64,000 nt of DNA, taken from positions 48,959 through 112,958 of the forward strand of contig NZ_CAKLBP010000009.1 of NCBI RefSeq assembly GCF_920984665.1, given 5' to 3'. This DNA is from Pedobacter sp. Leaf170 (GTDB taxonomy: Bacteria > Bacteroidota > Bacteroidia > Sphingobacteriales > Sphingobacteriaceae). The notes under the pieces are model-generated. The model saw only the letters and a program-made list of their open reading frames with translations, had not been told where the DNA came from and did not search any database. Of this stretch, positions 24,484 through 34,172 are shown piece by piece. The stretch's first letter is position 1, and the number at the start of each line of letters is the position of its first letter. The position numbers and the translations under genes are program-made.

Positions 24484-27462
24484 TTATAATGGTATTGAAA
24501 TGAATACAGAAGTGCCATTTGTAGTGTTTTGATATACTTTTAATTGTATAGGTTTTGCTTCAATCTGACCTAAAAGATTTAATCTTTCTTTGGTAAGCTG
24601 CATGCCTTTACTAATGTGTTTATCTTTTTTAGCCTTTAAAGAATTTTCTATACCAACGCCATCATCAATAATTTCGATATTTAAAGTGTTTTCCTTCTCA
24701 ATTTTAATGTTAATTTGAATTTCTCCACCAGTTTCTTTGGGCATTATGCCATGCCAAATCGCATTTTCTACGTAAGGTTGTAGCAGCATAGATGGAATTA
24801 AAGTTTCATCTTTATCTATATTATCATCAACATTTATAATATATTGGAGTTTATCCCCAAATCTGTTTTTTTCTAACTTGAGATAAAGATTAAGGTATTC
24901 TAATTCTTCTTCTATTGTGATATAGCTTTTGGTACAAATTTCGAGGTTTTTACGAATTAACCTGGCAAAACCTGTTAACACTTTATTTGCTGAAGTTGTA
25001 TTTTGTGTATTGATGTAATGTTGTATAGAATTCATTACGTTAAATACGAAATGAGGATTCATCATCGCCTGCAATGCCTGTTGCTCTAACATCAAAATCC
25101 TGTTTTTAAGCAATAATTGTTCTTGTTCTTTATCTTTTTGTCTGCGGGTAATGTACACCGCGAGGCGATAAAATATATAACCAACAAGCAGAATAATTAA
25201 TGATAAGAACCAGAAGCTTTGCCAAAAGTGCGCTTTAATGGTAAATGAAATTTTAGCCGATGGTCCCCATGCGTTATTTTGGCTTTTAGCGCTCACTTCA
25301 AAATTGTAATCTCCTGGTTGTAGTGCCGAAAAATCAAGTCTTCTTGTTCGGGTTTCTACCCAACTGGATGTTTCATTTAAACGATATCGGTATGTAATAT
25401 CACTTGTTGTAAAATCTACCGCACCGAAAGTAAAAAGGATTGTGTTATTGCCACTTTCAAATACAAAATTATCTTTATCAATTGATAATCTTTCCTTATC
25501 CTTTATAATCGAGGTGATGTAAACCTTAGGTAGATTTCTGGGTAAATTCTTGTTGTTGTACTTAAATAAGATTAAACCCTTATTGGTTGCAAAATAAGCG
25601 GTGCTATCATCAATGTACAAACTGTTAACATCTTCAGTTAATAAATCCTTTCCATAATCAAAATTGGTTACATCAGATTGCTGATAATTTGAAATCTTAT
25701 TAACGCCCTTATTTGTGAGCACCCAAATTTCTTTGCTTTTAATAAATAACTTTGTGCATATATCATTTGTTAAACCATCTTTTTGGGTGAGCTGCTTTAC
25801 AATCTTGTTATTTTTATAGAAAAGAACACCATAACCATCAGTTGCTAAAACTAAAGTTCCATCTGGTAATTGTTGTATATCATTAATTCTTTTAGTTAAA
25901 AGTGTATTATTTCTGTAGTGATGTATAAGGCTGACCTTATTAAATTCGAATAATCCGTTGATGTTTGAAAACCATAAACTTCCATTTTTATCATAAAATA
26001 CGTGGTATGACCGGTTTTTAAAGAAGTCTTCTTTTTCTTTATATTTTAATGAATTAAACTCTAATTGATTTATTCTATCGGATAAAAAAACCACGCCAGA
26101 TGATAATGCAATAGCCAAATGATTGTCTCGTTCACTTAAGCTAAAATGTTTAATCACAAACATCGAATTATTGGTTTCTTTCAGGTATTTAACATCATCT
26201 TTGGTTTTGTAAATGTTTCTAAAAACACCTAAACCATAATCAGAAGCAAAGTATACCGATTGATTTTTCGGATCGTAAGTTATTTGTTTAATGGTTTTAT
26301 ATTTTTTGTAATCATCCATTCCAACTTCATCGATTTCGAAATTGCTAATGTTTAAAATATCGATTACAGCATCATCGGTACCTAACCATAACCTGTTTTT
26401 CGAATCTTTTGCAATGCTTTTAATTACATTACTACTCAAGCCGGATTCGGCATCAATAATGGATAATCTTGAGTTAATGTTTGGCAACATGTAAATACCT
26501 TGGTTTGTTGCAAACCACATATTATTGCTATTATCTTTTATCGATTGATTAATAGAAATACCCTGCAAATACATTACAGTTTTACCGCTTTTACTCAGCG
26601 CCAGTGCTCCATTATTACTGGCCAACCAAACTTCCTGCTCTTTTGCATCGTAATAAAAATAACCCGACATATTTTTAAGCAAATTATCAGGTATCCTTAT
26701 TATCGAATTTATTTTACCTTTTTGAAATTGATTTAATCCAAAACCATCCAAATAATATAAAGACCTGTCGGGTGCATTAAATGCTGCCATATAAGATAAC
26801 GGATTAACGTTATTGCTTATCAGCGAAAAAGAATTACCATTAAATTTCTGTGTACTTTCATCGCTGTAGGCATATATATTGCCAACCTCATCTTCATGTA
26901 AGAAGGCGTTGGTAAACTGCTGGTTTATATTTGGCGACACAAACTTGCTGATAGATTTTCCATCCCATAATACAATCAGGTTTGAATTTGTTCCAAGCCA
27001 TATTCTTCCTTTTTTATCTTCTAGAAAAGAAACAATAACTGTGTTAAAATTCAGTTTTTTTAAAAGTTCGCTGTTGTTGCCATTGTAAAATTTACCATCT
27101 TTTAAATAGCTAAGCTGCCCATTTAAGGCTAAGAACCAGAGTTTATCTTGTCTATCTTCTTTAATTTGAAGTATTTGTGTATCAGGCAAGCCATCTTCAA
27201 TGGTAAAGTTTTGAAAATTTGTGCCATCAAATCTACTTAAGCCTGCATCTGTTGCTATCCAAATAAAACCTTTTTTATCTTGATGGATATAATAACAATT
27301 ATTACTTGCTAAACCGTTTTTAGAAGTATAGTGAGGCAAATAAGTTGTTTGTGCAAAGCAGGCGCAGGAGAGAAGCAAAAAAATAAGGCATACAGAAACT
27401 AATACCGTTTTAAAAAAACTTTTTTCAAAATCGCTTGCTATGGTCTGCCTAATGTTCTCCAT
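24484..27462 (-). CDS. Two-component sensor: Reg_prop beta-propeller histidine kinase of the LytS type
   Basis: 992 residues. N-terminal signal/anchor (VLVSVCLIFLLLSCACFAQ), then about 620 residues of two-component regulator propeller repeats (GLASNNCYYIHQDKKGFIWI, GLSSNVIKSIAKDSKNRLWL and others), a Y_Y_Y domain near 690-745 (RYRLNETSSWVETRTRRLDF), one membrane helix (QSFWFLSLIILLVGYIFY), and a cytoplasmic His_kinase domain with MNPHFVFNVMNSIQHYI and an ATP-binding domain. A typical Bacteroidota periplasmic sensor that phosphorylates the LytTR regulator, whose gene overlaps it by 14 bases. Confidence 0.95.
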   Translation of the reverse strand: MENIRQTIASDFEKSFFKTVLVSVCLIFLLLSCACFAQTTYLPHYTSKNGLASNNCYYIHQDKKGFIWIATDAGLSRFDGTNFQNFTIEDGLPDTQILQIKEDRQDKLWFLALNGQLSYLKDGKFYNGNNSELLKKLNFNTVIVSFLEDKKGRIWLGTNSNLIVLWDGKSISKFVSPNINQQFTNAFLHEDEVGNIYAYSDESTQKFNGNSFSLISNNVNPLSYMAAFNAPDRSLYYLDGFGLNQFQKGKINSIIRIPDNLLKNMSGYFYYDAKEQEVWLASNNGALALSKSGKTVMYLQGISINQSIKDNSNNMWFATNQGIYMLPNINSRLSIIDAESGLSSNVIKSIAKDSKNRLWLGTDDAVIDILNISNFEIDEVGMDDYKKYKTIKQITYDPKNQSVYFASDYGLGVFRNIYKTKDDVKYLKETNNSMFVIKHFSLSERDNHLAIALSSGVVFLSDRINQLEFNSLKYKEKEDFFKNRSYHVFYDKNGSLWFSNINGLFEFNKVSLIHHYRNNTLLTKRINDIQQLPDGTLVLATDGYGVLFYKNNKIVKQLTQKDGLTNDICTKLFIKSKEIWVLTNKGVNKISNYQQSDVTNFDYGKDLLTEDVNSLYIDDSTAYFATNKGLILFKYNNKNLPRNLPKVYITSIIKDKERLSIDKDNFVFESGNNTILFTFGAVDFTTSDITYRYRLNETSSWVETRTRRLDFSALQPGDYNFEVSAKSQNNAWGPSAKISFTIKAHFWQSFWFLSLIILLVGYIFYRLAVYITRRQKDKEQEQLLLKNRILMLEQQALQAMMNPHFVFNVMNSIQHYINTQNTTSANKVLTGFARLIRKNLEICTKSYITIEEELEYLNLYLKLEKNRFGDKLQYIINVDDNIDKDETLIPSMLLQPYVENAIWHGIMPKETGGEIQINIKIEKENTLNIEIIDDGVGIENSLKAKKDKHISKGMQLTKERLNLLGQIEAKPIQLKVYQNTTNGTSVFISIPL

Positions 27463-28234
27463 TAGATTTTGTGAAATGTTTTATTCTTTCAAAAAAGTCA
27501 CTTGCCCTTCTTCTGGATACATTTATGCTTTGGCCGTTTTTAAGGTAAGCTTGTAAACCATTTTTAGAATTATATTCTTTTAAATGGTTAAGATTTATAA
27601 TGCTTGATTTATGTATACGTACAAACTGTTCTGATGGTAATATTTCTTCAAATTCTCTTAAAACCTTCGAAACTGTAATTTTATCGTGGTTGCTTAAGTG
27701 AAAAACGGAGTAATTGCTATCTGCTTCGATATATATAATGTCGTCGATATCAACCATTTTAAAACCCTGGCCGTAAGGCAAAGTGAGTTTTCTAATTTCA
27801 TTTCTATTAGATAGGCTAGATGCTAAATTGGTAATGCGCTCATCTTTATTATCGCTAGCCTGATGCAATTTAGTGTGCAATGCAACTTTTTCTACGGCAG
27901 TTTTAAGTTCATCAATATCAATAGGCTTTAACAAGTAATCAAGGGCATTTGCCTTAATTGCTTTTAACGCATACTGGTCATAAGCGGTTGTAAAAATTAC
28001 TGCTGCGTTGTGCAATTGCGCATCCGGAATTAATTCAAAACCATTTCCACCGGGCATGGCTATATCCAAAAAGATTAAATCAATAGAATGGTGAGCCAAA
28101 ATATCTTTAGCCTCAGCTACAGAACGGGCAATGCCGGTAATTTCTACATCCGGACAATTTTGTTGCAGCAGAAAAAAAAGTGATGAACGTGCAAACTCTT
28201 CATCATCAACAATAATGGCTTTTAGTACTGTCAT
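27449..28234 (-). CDS. LytTR-family response regulator
   Basis: 261 residues. Receiver domain (1-120) with the phospho-Asp in LIFLDIAMPGGNGFEL and the conserved Lys in LLKPIDIDELK, followed by a LytTR DNA-binding domain (about 155-255) with IIYIEADSNYSVFHLSNHD and FVRIHKSSIINLNHL. It acts as the output of the propeller kinase encoded immediately downstream with overlapping ends. It is divergent from two ferritin-like genes, which are the most obvious candidate targets. Confidence 0.95.
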   Translation of the reverse strand: MTVLKAIIVDDEEFARSSLFFLLQQNCPDVEITGIARSVAEAKDILAHHSIDLIFLDIAMPGGNGFELIPDAQLHNAAVIFTTAYDQYALKAIKANALDYLLKPIDIDELKTAVEKVALHTKLHQASDNKDERITNLASSLSNRNEIRKLTLPYGQGFKMVDIDDIIYIEADSNYSVFHLSNHDKITVSKVLREFEEILPSEQFVRIHKSSIINLNHLKEYNSKNGLQAYLKNGQSINVSRRRASDFFERIKHFTKSNGEH

Positions 28235-28362
28235 ATTTATAGGTTCGTGAATGTATCAAAATCGGCCAATAAAAAAAAATGTAAAATCAAAAAACCGGGC
28301 AATCAAATGTCACGTATATATCACCAAACTAGAACATATTATATCCCTAAACACAAAAAGAT

Positions 28363-29079
28363 ATGAAAAACAATGAACTACAAACACAAGATGAACTTCA
28401 AGAAGAAAGTTTGTTAAAAAGTAGAGTAGGCCGTAGGTCGTTTCTACAGTATGCAGGTGCAAGTGCAGCTGGTATAGCTTTAATTGCTGCAGGCTGTAAA
28501 AAAGATCGCAATTTTACAATGGATGGTGCTACTTTAGATTTTAAAGACGATTTTGGTGTATTAAATTATGCTTATGCTTTAGAACAATTAGAAGCCGCTT
28601 TCTACATTCAGGTTGCAAATTCAAACCCTTCAGGTTTCACAGCAGCTCAAAAAGCATATTTTCAAGATGTTCAATTTCATGAAATTGCACACAGAGAGTT
28701 TTTCAAAAAAGCTTTAGGCACAGCAGCTATTGGCAGTTTAGAAGTTAACTTCTCATCTGTAGATTTTAATAGCGGTGCAAGTGTACTCGCTACAGCAAAA
28801 ACTTTCGAAGATTTAGGTGTTGCAGCATACAATGGTGCTGGTGTAAGATTAACTAATGCAGCTTATTTAGTTATTGCCGGACAAATCGTTTCCGTTGAAG
28901 CTCGTCACGCTGCTTATGTTAGAGACCAAATTTCTAACGGTACATTCGCAGATTTAGGCACACTTACTGCTTTTGGTGCTTCAGATGCAAATGGTTTAGA
29001 CGGGGCATTAACTCCAGATAAAGTTTTAGCATTGGCTGGTCCATTCATCAAAACCAAAATTAACGTTATCAACCTTTAA
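28363..29079 (+). CDS. Exported ferritin-like protein, Tat/lipobox type (1)
   Basis: 238 residues. A twin-arginine signal VGRRSFLQYAGASAAGIALI ends at a lipobox-like AAGCK, so it is probably exported folded and then lipidated. The mature part is a ferritin-like four-helix bundle (Ferritin_2 type) with Glu/His pairs in EQLEAAFYIQ, FHEIAHREFF, TFEDLGVAAYNG and SVEARHAAYVRD spaced as di-iron ligands. The role, oxidative-stress protection or surface di-iron chemistry, is inferred. It is 18 bases upstream of a related second gene. Confidence 0.9.
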   Translation: MKNNELQTQDELQEESLLKSRVGRRSFLQYAGASAAGIALIAAGCKKDRNFTMDGATLDFKDDFGVLNYAYALEQLEAAFYIQVANSNPSGFTAAQKAYFQDVQFHEIAHREFFKKALGTAAIGSLEVNFSSVDFNSGASVLATAKTFEDLGVAAYNGAGVRLTNAAYLVIAGQIVSVEARHAAYVRDQISNGTFADLGTLTAFGASDANGLDGALTPDKVLALAGPFIKTKINVINL

Positions 29080-29097
29080 TCTTTAAACTCAGAAATC

Positions 29098-29955
29098 ATG
29101 AATATCTTAAATATATTAGACGAAATTGAAAAAGTTGATGGAGAGATCTACGAAAGATTAAATCCTCGCAGAGCTGCAATGAAAAGTTTTTTCAATGCAG
29201 GTAAAAAAATCTCATTGGCTGCTTTACCATTAGCATTGGGTTCAATGTTCCAAAAAGCTTATGGTCAATCTAACCCAAGCAGTGTAGTAGAAGTATTAAA
29301 CTTTGCATTGGCTTTAGAGCATTTAGAATACAATTTTTACAATCGTGCATTATTATCAACAGGCTTAATTCCTGCAGGTGCAGCAACAGGTGCAATTACC
29401 ACTATCCGTACGCACGAATTAGCACACGTTAATTTATTAAAAGGCGCAATTACTGCTGCAAATGCTACTCCAATTGCTTTAACTGAAGCAAACTTTGATT
29501 TTACTGCTGGTGGTGCTTTTGGAGATGTTTTCACTAACTACCAAACTTTCTTAAAAGTTGCTACAGCTTTTGAAGATACAGGTGTTAGGGCTTACAAAGG
29601 TCAGGCGCCTGTTTTAAAAGGCATGCCAGTATTAACTACTGCATTGCAAATTCACTCTGTAGAAGCTCGTCACGCGGCTCACTTACGCCAAATGACTGCT
29701 GCTGCTTTAGGTGTGGCTTTAAAACCATGGATTAGCTTAGGTGCTGGTGGTGTTTCTAACGATACCGGAATTGCTGCTGTAGATGCGGTTTATGCAGGTG
29801 AAAACAACACAATCCAAGCTAACGTAGAAATTACAGGTATTGCAACAGGTGTTACAAAAGCTGCAGCTGCAGAATCTTTTGATGAGTTTTTAACCGGTGC
29901 TGCCGTAAAAAATATCGCTAATTTGTTCATCAGAACTGGTTCCAAATTAACGTAA
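29098..29955 (+). CDS. Exported ferritin-like protein, Tat type (2)
   Basis: 285 residues. After a polar start come NPRRAAMKSFFNAGKKI and a hydrophobic stretch ending AYGQS, a twin-arginine-like signal. The mature bundle repeats the Glu/His ligand pattern of its neighbour (ALEHLEYNFYNRAL, RTHELAHVNLLKG, AFEDTGVRAYKG, SVEARHAAHLRQ) but with an extra C-terminal region of about 60 residues. The two genes are clearly paralogous and cotranscribed. A strong terminator follows. Confidence 0.9.
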   Translation: MNILNILDEIEKVDGEIYERLNPRRAAMKSFFNAGKKISLAALPLALGSMFQKAYGQSNPSSVVEVLNFALALEHLEYNFYNRALLSTGLIPAGAATGAITTIRTHELAHVNLLKGAITAANATPIALTEANFDFTAGGAFGDVFTNYQTFLKVATAFEDTGVRAYKGQAPVLKGMPVLTTALQIHSVEARHAAHLRQMTAAALGVALKPWISLGAGGVSNDTGIAAVDAVYAGENNTIQANVEITGIATGVTKAAAAESFDEFLTGAAVKNIANLFIRTGSKLT

Positions 29956-30000
29956 AACAAGAATCTACATTATTGATTAGGTAATGTTTAGTTTAAGGTA

Positions 30001-30034
30001 GGGAGGCAGAACTGGGTTCTGTTTCCCTTTTTTT
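30001..30034 (+). terminator. Terminator of the ferritin-like operon
   Basis: GGGA, GGCAGAAC, short loop, GTTCTG, TTTCCC and a seven-T run: a strong hairpin with internal bulges. It ends the two-gene operon. Confidence 0.85.
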
Positions 30035-30121
30035 GTGCTAAATAATTTGCACAATTTACTTTGAGTTTAACGATGTTATAAAATGTTTTTTTTTTTGAAA
30101 AGCAAGTTTAGCGTTTCAATT

Positions 30122-30194
30122 TTCGGCAGCCCTTCTTTACGCTATATCTTTTTTGCAGAAAAAGCAAAAAAGGATGCCGCTACAATAAGGTTTA
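30122..30194. repeat. Interspersed repeat, family R1 (copy 3, compact)
   Basis: CGGCAGCCCTTCTTTACGC (then TATATCTTTTTT) and AAAAAGGATGCCGCTACAAT (then AAGGTTTA) are the two R1 ends at short distance. The rest of the spacer 29956-30274 holds only the terminator and AT-rich sequence. Confidence 0.6.
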
Positions 30195-30274
30195 ATTCAC
30201 TCAAAATATTGCTAAAAACCTGGGTTATTTAGCAAGTGATGTTAAAACCTTTCGAACAACCATAGCAGTTGTTA

Positions 30275-31399
30275 TTAGTAGGTTATCACCTGTTCTTCTA
30301 AATGTTCTGGTAAATCTCGGTAGTTATATTTTTGTCCACGTAATTGAGGTTCAAAACCAGCTGCTTTAATAGATTGCTGAATTCCGTTCGCTGTAAAACG
30401 ATGCGGCGCTCCTGCAGCAGACACAACATTTTCTTCAATCATAATCGAACCAAAATCGTTGGCGCCCGCATGCAAACAAAGCTGTGCTGTTGTTTTTCCA
30501 ACGGTTAACCAACTTGCCTGAATGTTTTTAATATTAGGAAGCATAATCCGGCTTAAAGCAATCATGCGGATATATTCATCAGCAGTAACATCGTTAGTAA
30601 TGCCTCTTAAACGCTTTAATAAAGTTCCATCATCTTGAAATGGCCATGGAATAAAGGCTAGAAATCCATTTGCATCAGCAGGTTTTTCACTTTGAACTTG
30701 TCTAATCCATACCAGATGTTCAAAACGTTCTTCAATGGTTTCAACATGTCCAAACATCATCGTTGCAGAAGTAGTAATATCCAATTGATGGCAAGCACGC
30801 ATCACATCGAGCCATTCTTGCCCGCCACATTTACCCTTTGATATTAACCTTCTTACCCTGTCATTCAAAATTTCTGCACCAGCACCTGGAAGTGAATCCA
30901 TTCCGGCTTCTTTCAATGTTCTCAAAACTTCTGTATGGCTTAATCCTTCAAGTTTAGCAACGTGAGCAATCTCCGGCGGACCTAAAGCATGAAGTTTTAA
31001 ATCAGGATATAATTCTTTTAATTTTTTGAATAAATCAGCGTAAAAGGCTAAACCTAAATCGGGATGATGACCGCCTTGTAATAATAATTGGTCGCCGCCT
31101 AAACGAAAAGTTTCTTCGATTTTTACTTTGTAAGTTTCAATATCCGTAATGTAACTTTCATCATGGCCCGGGCGACGGAAAAAGTTGCAGAATTTACAGT
31201 TTGCAATACAAACATTGGTAGTGTTTACATTGCGGTCTATTTGCCAGGTAACTTTGCCGCTCGGAACTTGAATTTTTCTTAGTTCGTTCGCAACAAACAT
31301 CAGCGATGCTGTATCTGCATGATGATATAAATGTACACCTTCTTCAAGGCTTAAAAAATCGAAGTGTAATGCTCGTTGTAATAAATCGGCAGTTTGCAT
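30275..31399 (-). CDS. mqnC: Cyclic dehypoxanthinyl futalosine synthase (radical SAM)
   Basis: 374 residues. A radical-SAM enzyme of the futalosine menaquinone pathway that cyclises dehypoxanthinyl futalosine. The cluster motif CIANCKFCNF is near residue 70, followed by FRRPGHDESY. MqnC-type markers are DRNVNTTNVC before the motif, QGGHHPDLGL, ALGPPEI and DSLPGAGAEIL. MqnE is the nearest alternative but fits less well. Other mqn genes are not in this window. Confidence 0.93.
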   Translation of the reverse strand: MQTADLLQRALHFDFLSLEEGVHLYHHADTASLMFVANELRKIQVPSGKVTWQIDRNVNTTNVCIANCKFCNFFRRPGHDESYITDIETYKVKIEETFRLGGDQLLLQGGHHPDLGLAFYADLFKKLKELYPDLKLHALGPPEIAHVAKLEGLSHTEVLRTLKEAGMDSLPGAGAEILNDRVRRLISKGKCGGQEWLDVMRACHQLDITTSATMMFGHVETIEERFEHLVWIRQVQSEKPADANGFLAFIPWPFQDDGTLLKRLRGITNDVTADEYIRMIALSRIMLPNIKNIQASWLTVGKTTAQLCLHAGANDFGSIMIEENVVSAAGAPHRFTANGIQQSIKAAGFEPQLRGQKYNYRDLPEHLEEQVITY

Positions 31400-31458
31400 G
31401 AAGCAAAAATACTTGAAATATATAGTACTATAATCACAGTTTTATAAAAAAATAACCT

Positions 31459-32127
31459 TTAATTATTTTTGATAGTATCCGGTTTCTTTTTAAATAAGTT
31501 CCGGATATCATTTCCTTGCTTTTTTAATTCTTCTATACGCTTTTTCGCACTATCACTAACTTTTGTAAAGTTTTCATTAGCCGCCTCAACACTTTTCTTA
31601 ACTGTAGTTCCTCCGGTTGCAACAGCATCAGATACCTGTTTAACCGTTCTCTCGCCAGTAACCACAGCATCAGATACCTGCTTCACTTTTTTAGTGGCAT
31701 TAACTCTACTGCTATCGATAAATTTCTTAGTAGCAACTGCTATTGGCGTATTTTCTATACCACTTGGTGTAATAACTTCAGTATTTGAAATGGCAACTTT
31801 AGTGGTGTCATTAGCAGGCTTACCCAAAGATGTATTTGTTTTGGCAAGTAATTGCTCGTAATCTTTATTAACTATCCCTCCGTGTGATGTATAGTAGGTT
31901 TTGCTATTCAGGTAAGTGGTTTTAGCTGTTTCCAATTGTTGTTTCGCAGCAGATATTCTGGCCGTATCATTACTTAATAAAGCAGCATCATAGGCTAATT
32001 GCGCATCTGTAAGTGCCAAGGCAGCAGATTCGTATGATTTAGTGAAATCAATTTTTTCTTCTTTTGTGGAAGTATTACATGCAGTTAAGCCGAATGATAT
32101 AAAGCAAAGTGCAATAATATATTTCAT
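31459..32127 (-). CDS. Putative lipoprotein with a coiled-coil, repeat-bearing tail
   Basis: 222 residues from ATG at 32127, which gives a lipoprotein signal MKYIIALCFISFGLTAC and places the start one base after the upstream stop; an earlier in-frame ATG would overlap the neighbour and spoil the signal. The mature part is helical and Ala/Lys-rich (ALALTDAQLAYDAALLSND), then holds two copies of KQVSDAVVTG/KQVSDAVATG. The tail is basic (SAKKRIEELKKQGNDIRNLF). It looks like an envelope-anchored coiled-coil protein. No family is recognised. Confidence 0.75.
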   Translation of the reverse strand: MKYIIALCFISFGLTACNTSTKEEKIDFTKSYESAALALTDAQLAYDAALLSNDTARISAAKQQLETAKTTYLNSKTYYTSHGGIVNKDYEQLLAKTNTSLGKPANDTTKVAISNTEVITPSGIENTPIAVATKKFIDSSRVNATKKVKQVSDAVVTGERTVKQVSDAVATGGTTVKKSVEAANENFTKVSDSAKKRIEELKKQGNDIRNLFKKKPDTIKNN

Positions 32128-32128
32128 G

Positions 32129-32758
32129 TTATTTCGATGTTGTAAATTGGTCAACTATTTTTTTTAATGAATTTGTTTCTTGCTCATCAGTTATTTTTCC
32201 ATCAAGCCTTTCAATTTCTAAATTATTAATGCGCTTTGCAAATTCCAAATACTTTAAGTAACTGTTAAGCACTTCAATTTTTGTTCCATTATTTGTTTGC
32301 TCTACATTAGCTAAATTTTTAACGAAGGTTTCCATATTATCAATGCAAACAATGTAGGCTTGAAAAGCATTAGCACTAAAATAATCATTTACTAAATCAT
32401 TATTTTCCAACTGCGGATATAGTTTTGGCAATTCAACAGGCGTTTTTTTTAGCGTTTCGGTTAAATTTACTCCAGAATTTGAAGTATTCAAGTACATGCC
32501 CTTAGTTTTCATCTGGCAATTTTCGATTGCTAAATTGGTTGTATTTAGTAGTTTGACCAGATTGTTTTTCTTATTGATGTTATCAAGAAAAGTATTTACT
32601 GCGAGCGCAATGAATAATCCTGTGAAGGTAGAAATAAGTGAAATTACAAAACTAAATGTTTCATTATTGTTCTTTCTCCAAAGACTTTCCCTCTTAAAAT
32701 TTAGTAGAAAAAGACTGACTGAAACTAAGACTAGCGATATTATACCGTATGTAAGCAT
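32129..32758 (-). CDS. Membrane protein of unknown function
   Basis: 209 residues. Two N-terminal membrane segments (TYGIISLVLVSVSLFLLNF and FVISLISTFTGLFIALAVNTF) with a short charged loop, then a long soluble helical domain with no Cys beyond one pair. It is immediately upstream of the lipoprotein gene, so the two probably act together at the envelope. I do not recognise a family. Confidence 0.75.
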   Translation of the reverse strand: MLTYGIISLVLVSVSLFLLNFKRESLWRKNNNETFSFVISLISTFTGLFIALAVNTFLDNINKKNNLVKLLNTTNLAIENCQMKTKGMYLNTSNSGVNLTETLKKTPVELPKLYPQLENNDLVNDYFSANAFQAYIVCIDNMETFVKNLANVEQTNNGTKIEVLNSYLKYLEFAKRINNLEIERLDGKITDEQETNSLKKIVDQFTTSK

Positions 32759-32913
32759 ATTTTTTTATAATGTTGCTAATAAAATTAATTAATTTTCAAT
32801 ACAATCAAAACCAAAAAAAGCCTGATTGCTTTTAACTTGATTAATACTGTGTAAAATTTGATACTATACTTTCATTTAGATAATTAAACAATTTAGCAAT
32901 TCAACAATTCAAT

Positions 32914-32921
32914 TATCTTTG
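32914..32921 (+). promoter_or_regulatory. Possible -7 element directly before the M16 start codon
   Basis: TATCTTTG matches TAnnTTTG and ends seven bases before the ATG at 32928, so a transcript started from it would have almost no leader. No clear -33 TTTG is visible, so this is a weak call. Confidence 0.3.
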
Positions 32922-32927
32922 TTGCTT

Positions 32928-34172
32928 ATGGTAGATTTTAATCGCTTTACACTAGCCAATGGATTAAAAGTTTTGGTTCACGAAGATCCAACAACTCCAA
33001 TGGCAGTTTTAAATATTTTATATGATGTGGGTGCTCGCGACGAAAACCCCGAACAAACTGGTTTTGCACATTTATTTGAACATTTAATGTTTGGCGGTTC
33101 GGTAAATATTCCGAGTTACGATGAGCCTTTACAAAGAGTTGGCGGCGAAAATAATGCTTTTACAAGTAACGACATCACAAACTATTACATCACTTTACCT
33201 GCAGAAAATATTGAAACTGCTTTTTGGCTGGAAAGCGATAGAATGCTGAGTTTGGCTTTTTCGGAGAAGAGTTTGGAAACTCAAATTAATGTTGTTAGCG
33301 AAGAATTTAAACAACGTTATTTGAATCAGCCGTATGGCGATGTTTGGTTAAAACTTCGCCCGCTGGCGTACAAAAAACATTCATACCGTTGGGCTACAAT
33401 TGGTAAGGAGCTTTCGCATATCGAAAATGCAAAAATGGATGATGTTAAAGCCTTCTTTAAAAAACATTACAACCCTTCAAATGCAATTCTTGTGGTTGGC
33501 GGTAATGTTAAAACAGCAGATGTAAAAAAAATGGCCGAGAAATGGTTTGAGCCCATTCCATCTGGAGATAGATACGAACGTGATTTAATTCAGGAAGATA
33601 AACAAACAGAAGCAAGGGCAGAAACGGTTAAGGCTTCGGTACCTTTAAATGCCATTTATGTAGCCTTTAAAATGCCGGGTAGGTTGGATAAAGATTATTA
33701 TGCTTTTGATTTGCTCTCAGATATTCTTTCAGGTGGTAAATCATCGCGTTTACACAATAGTTTACTTAAAGAGCAACAATTGTTTAGTGATATTAACGCG
33801 TATATTTCCAGTAGTTTAGATCCGGGTTTGTTTATTGTTGAAGGAAAACTGGTTGAAGGTGTTTCTGTAGAAAGGGCAGAAGCGGCTATTTGGGCAGAAC
33901 TTGAAAAAATAAAAAACGAACCAGTTGGTGAAACAGAATTAACTAAAGTTAAAAATAAGGTAGAATCAGTTTTGGTTTTTTCTGAAATGAATTTGCTGGA
34001 TAAGGCTATGAATTTAGCTTATTACGAACTATTAGGCGATGCAGATATTTTAAATCAGGAAGCGTCAAAATACTTACAAGTTCAAGCTGAAGACATTCAA
34101 AGGATATCAAACAGTACATTTAACAAAAACTCATCATCAACATTATATTACTTAACAGAAGAACATGCTTAA
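32928..34172 (+). CDS. M16 zinc peptidase (catalytic subunit)
   Basis: 414 residues from ATG at 32928 (two TTG codons upstream are in frame but less likely). It carries the inverted zinc motif HLFEH in GFAHLFEHLMFGG near residue 50 and the downstream Glu in a region like VVSEEFKQRY. Fold and length match the insulinase/mitochondrial processing-type peptidases that work in pairs. No signal peptide is visible in this reading. It overlaps the second M16 gene by eight bases. Confidence 0.92.
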   Translation: MVDFNRFTLANGLKVLVHEDPTTPMAVLNILYDVGARDENPEQTGFAHLFEHLMFGGSVNIPSYDEPLQRVGGENNAFTSNDITNYYITLPAENIETAFWLESDRMLSLAFSEKSLETQINVVSEEFKQRYLNQPYGDVWLKLRPLAYKKHSYRWATIGKELSHIENAKMDDVKAFFKKHYNPSNAILVVGGNVKTADVKKMAEKWFEPIPSGDRYERDLIQEDKQTEARAETVKASVPLNAIYVAFKMPGRLDKDYYAFDLLSDILSGGKSSRLHNSLLKEQQLFSDINAYISSSLDPGLFIVEGKLVEGVSVERAEAAIWAELEKIKNEPVGETELTKVKNKVESVLVFSEMNLLDKAMNLAYYELLGDADILNQEASKYLQVQAEDIQRISNSTFNKNSSSTLYYLTEEHA

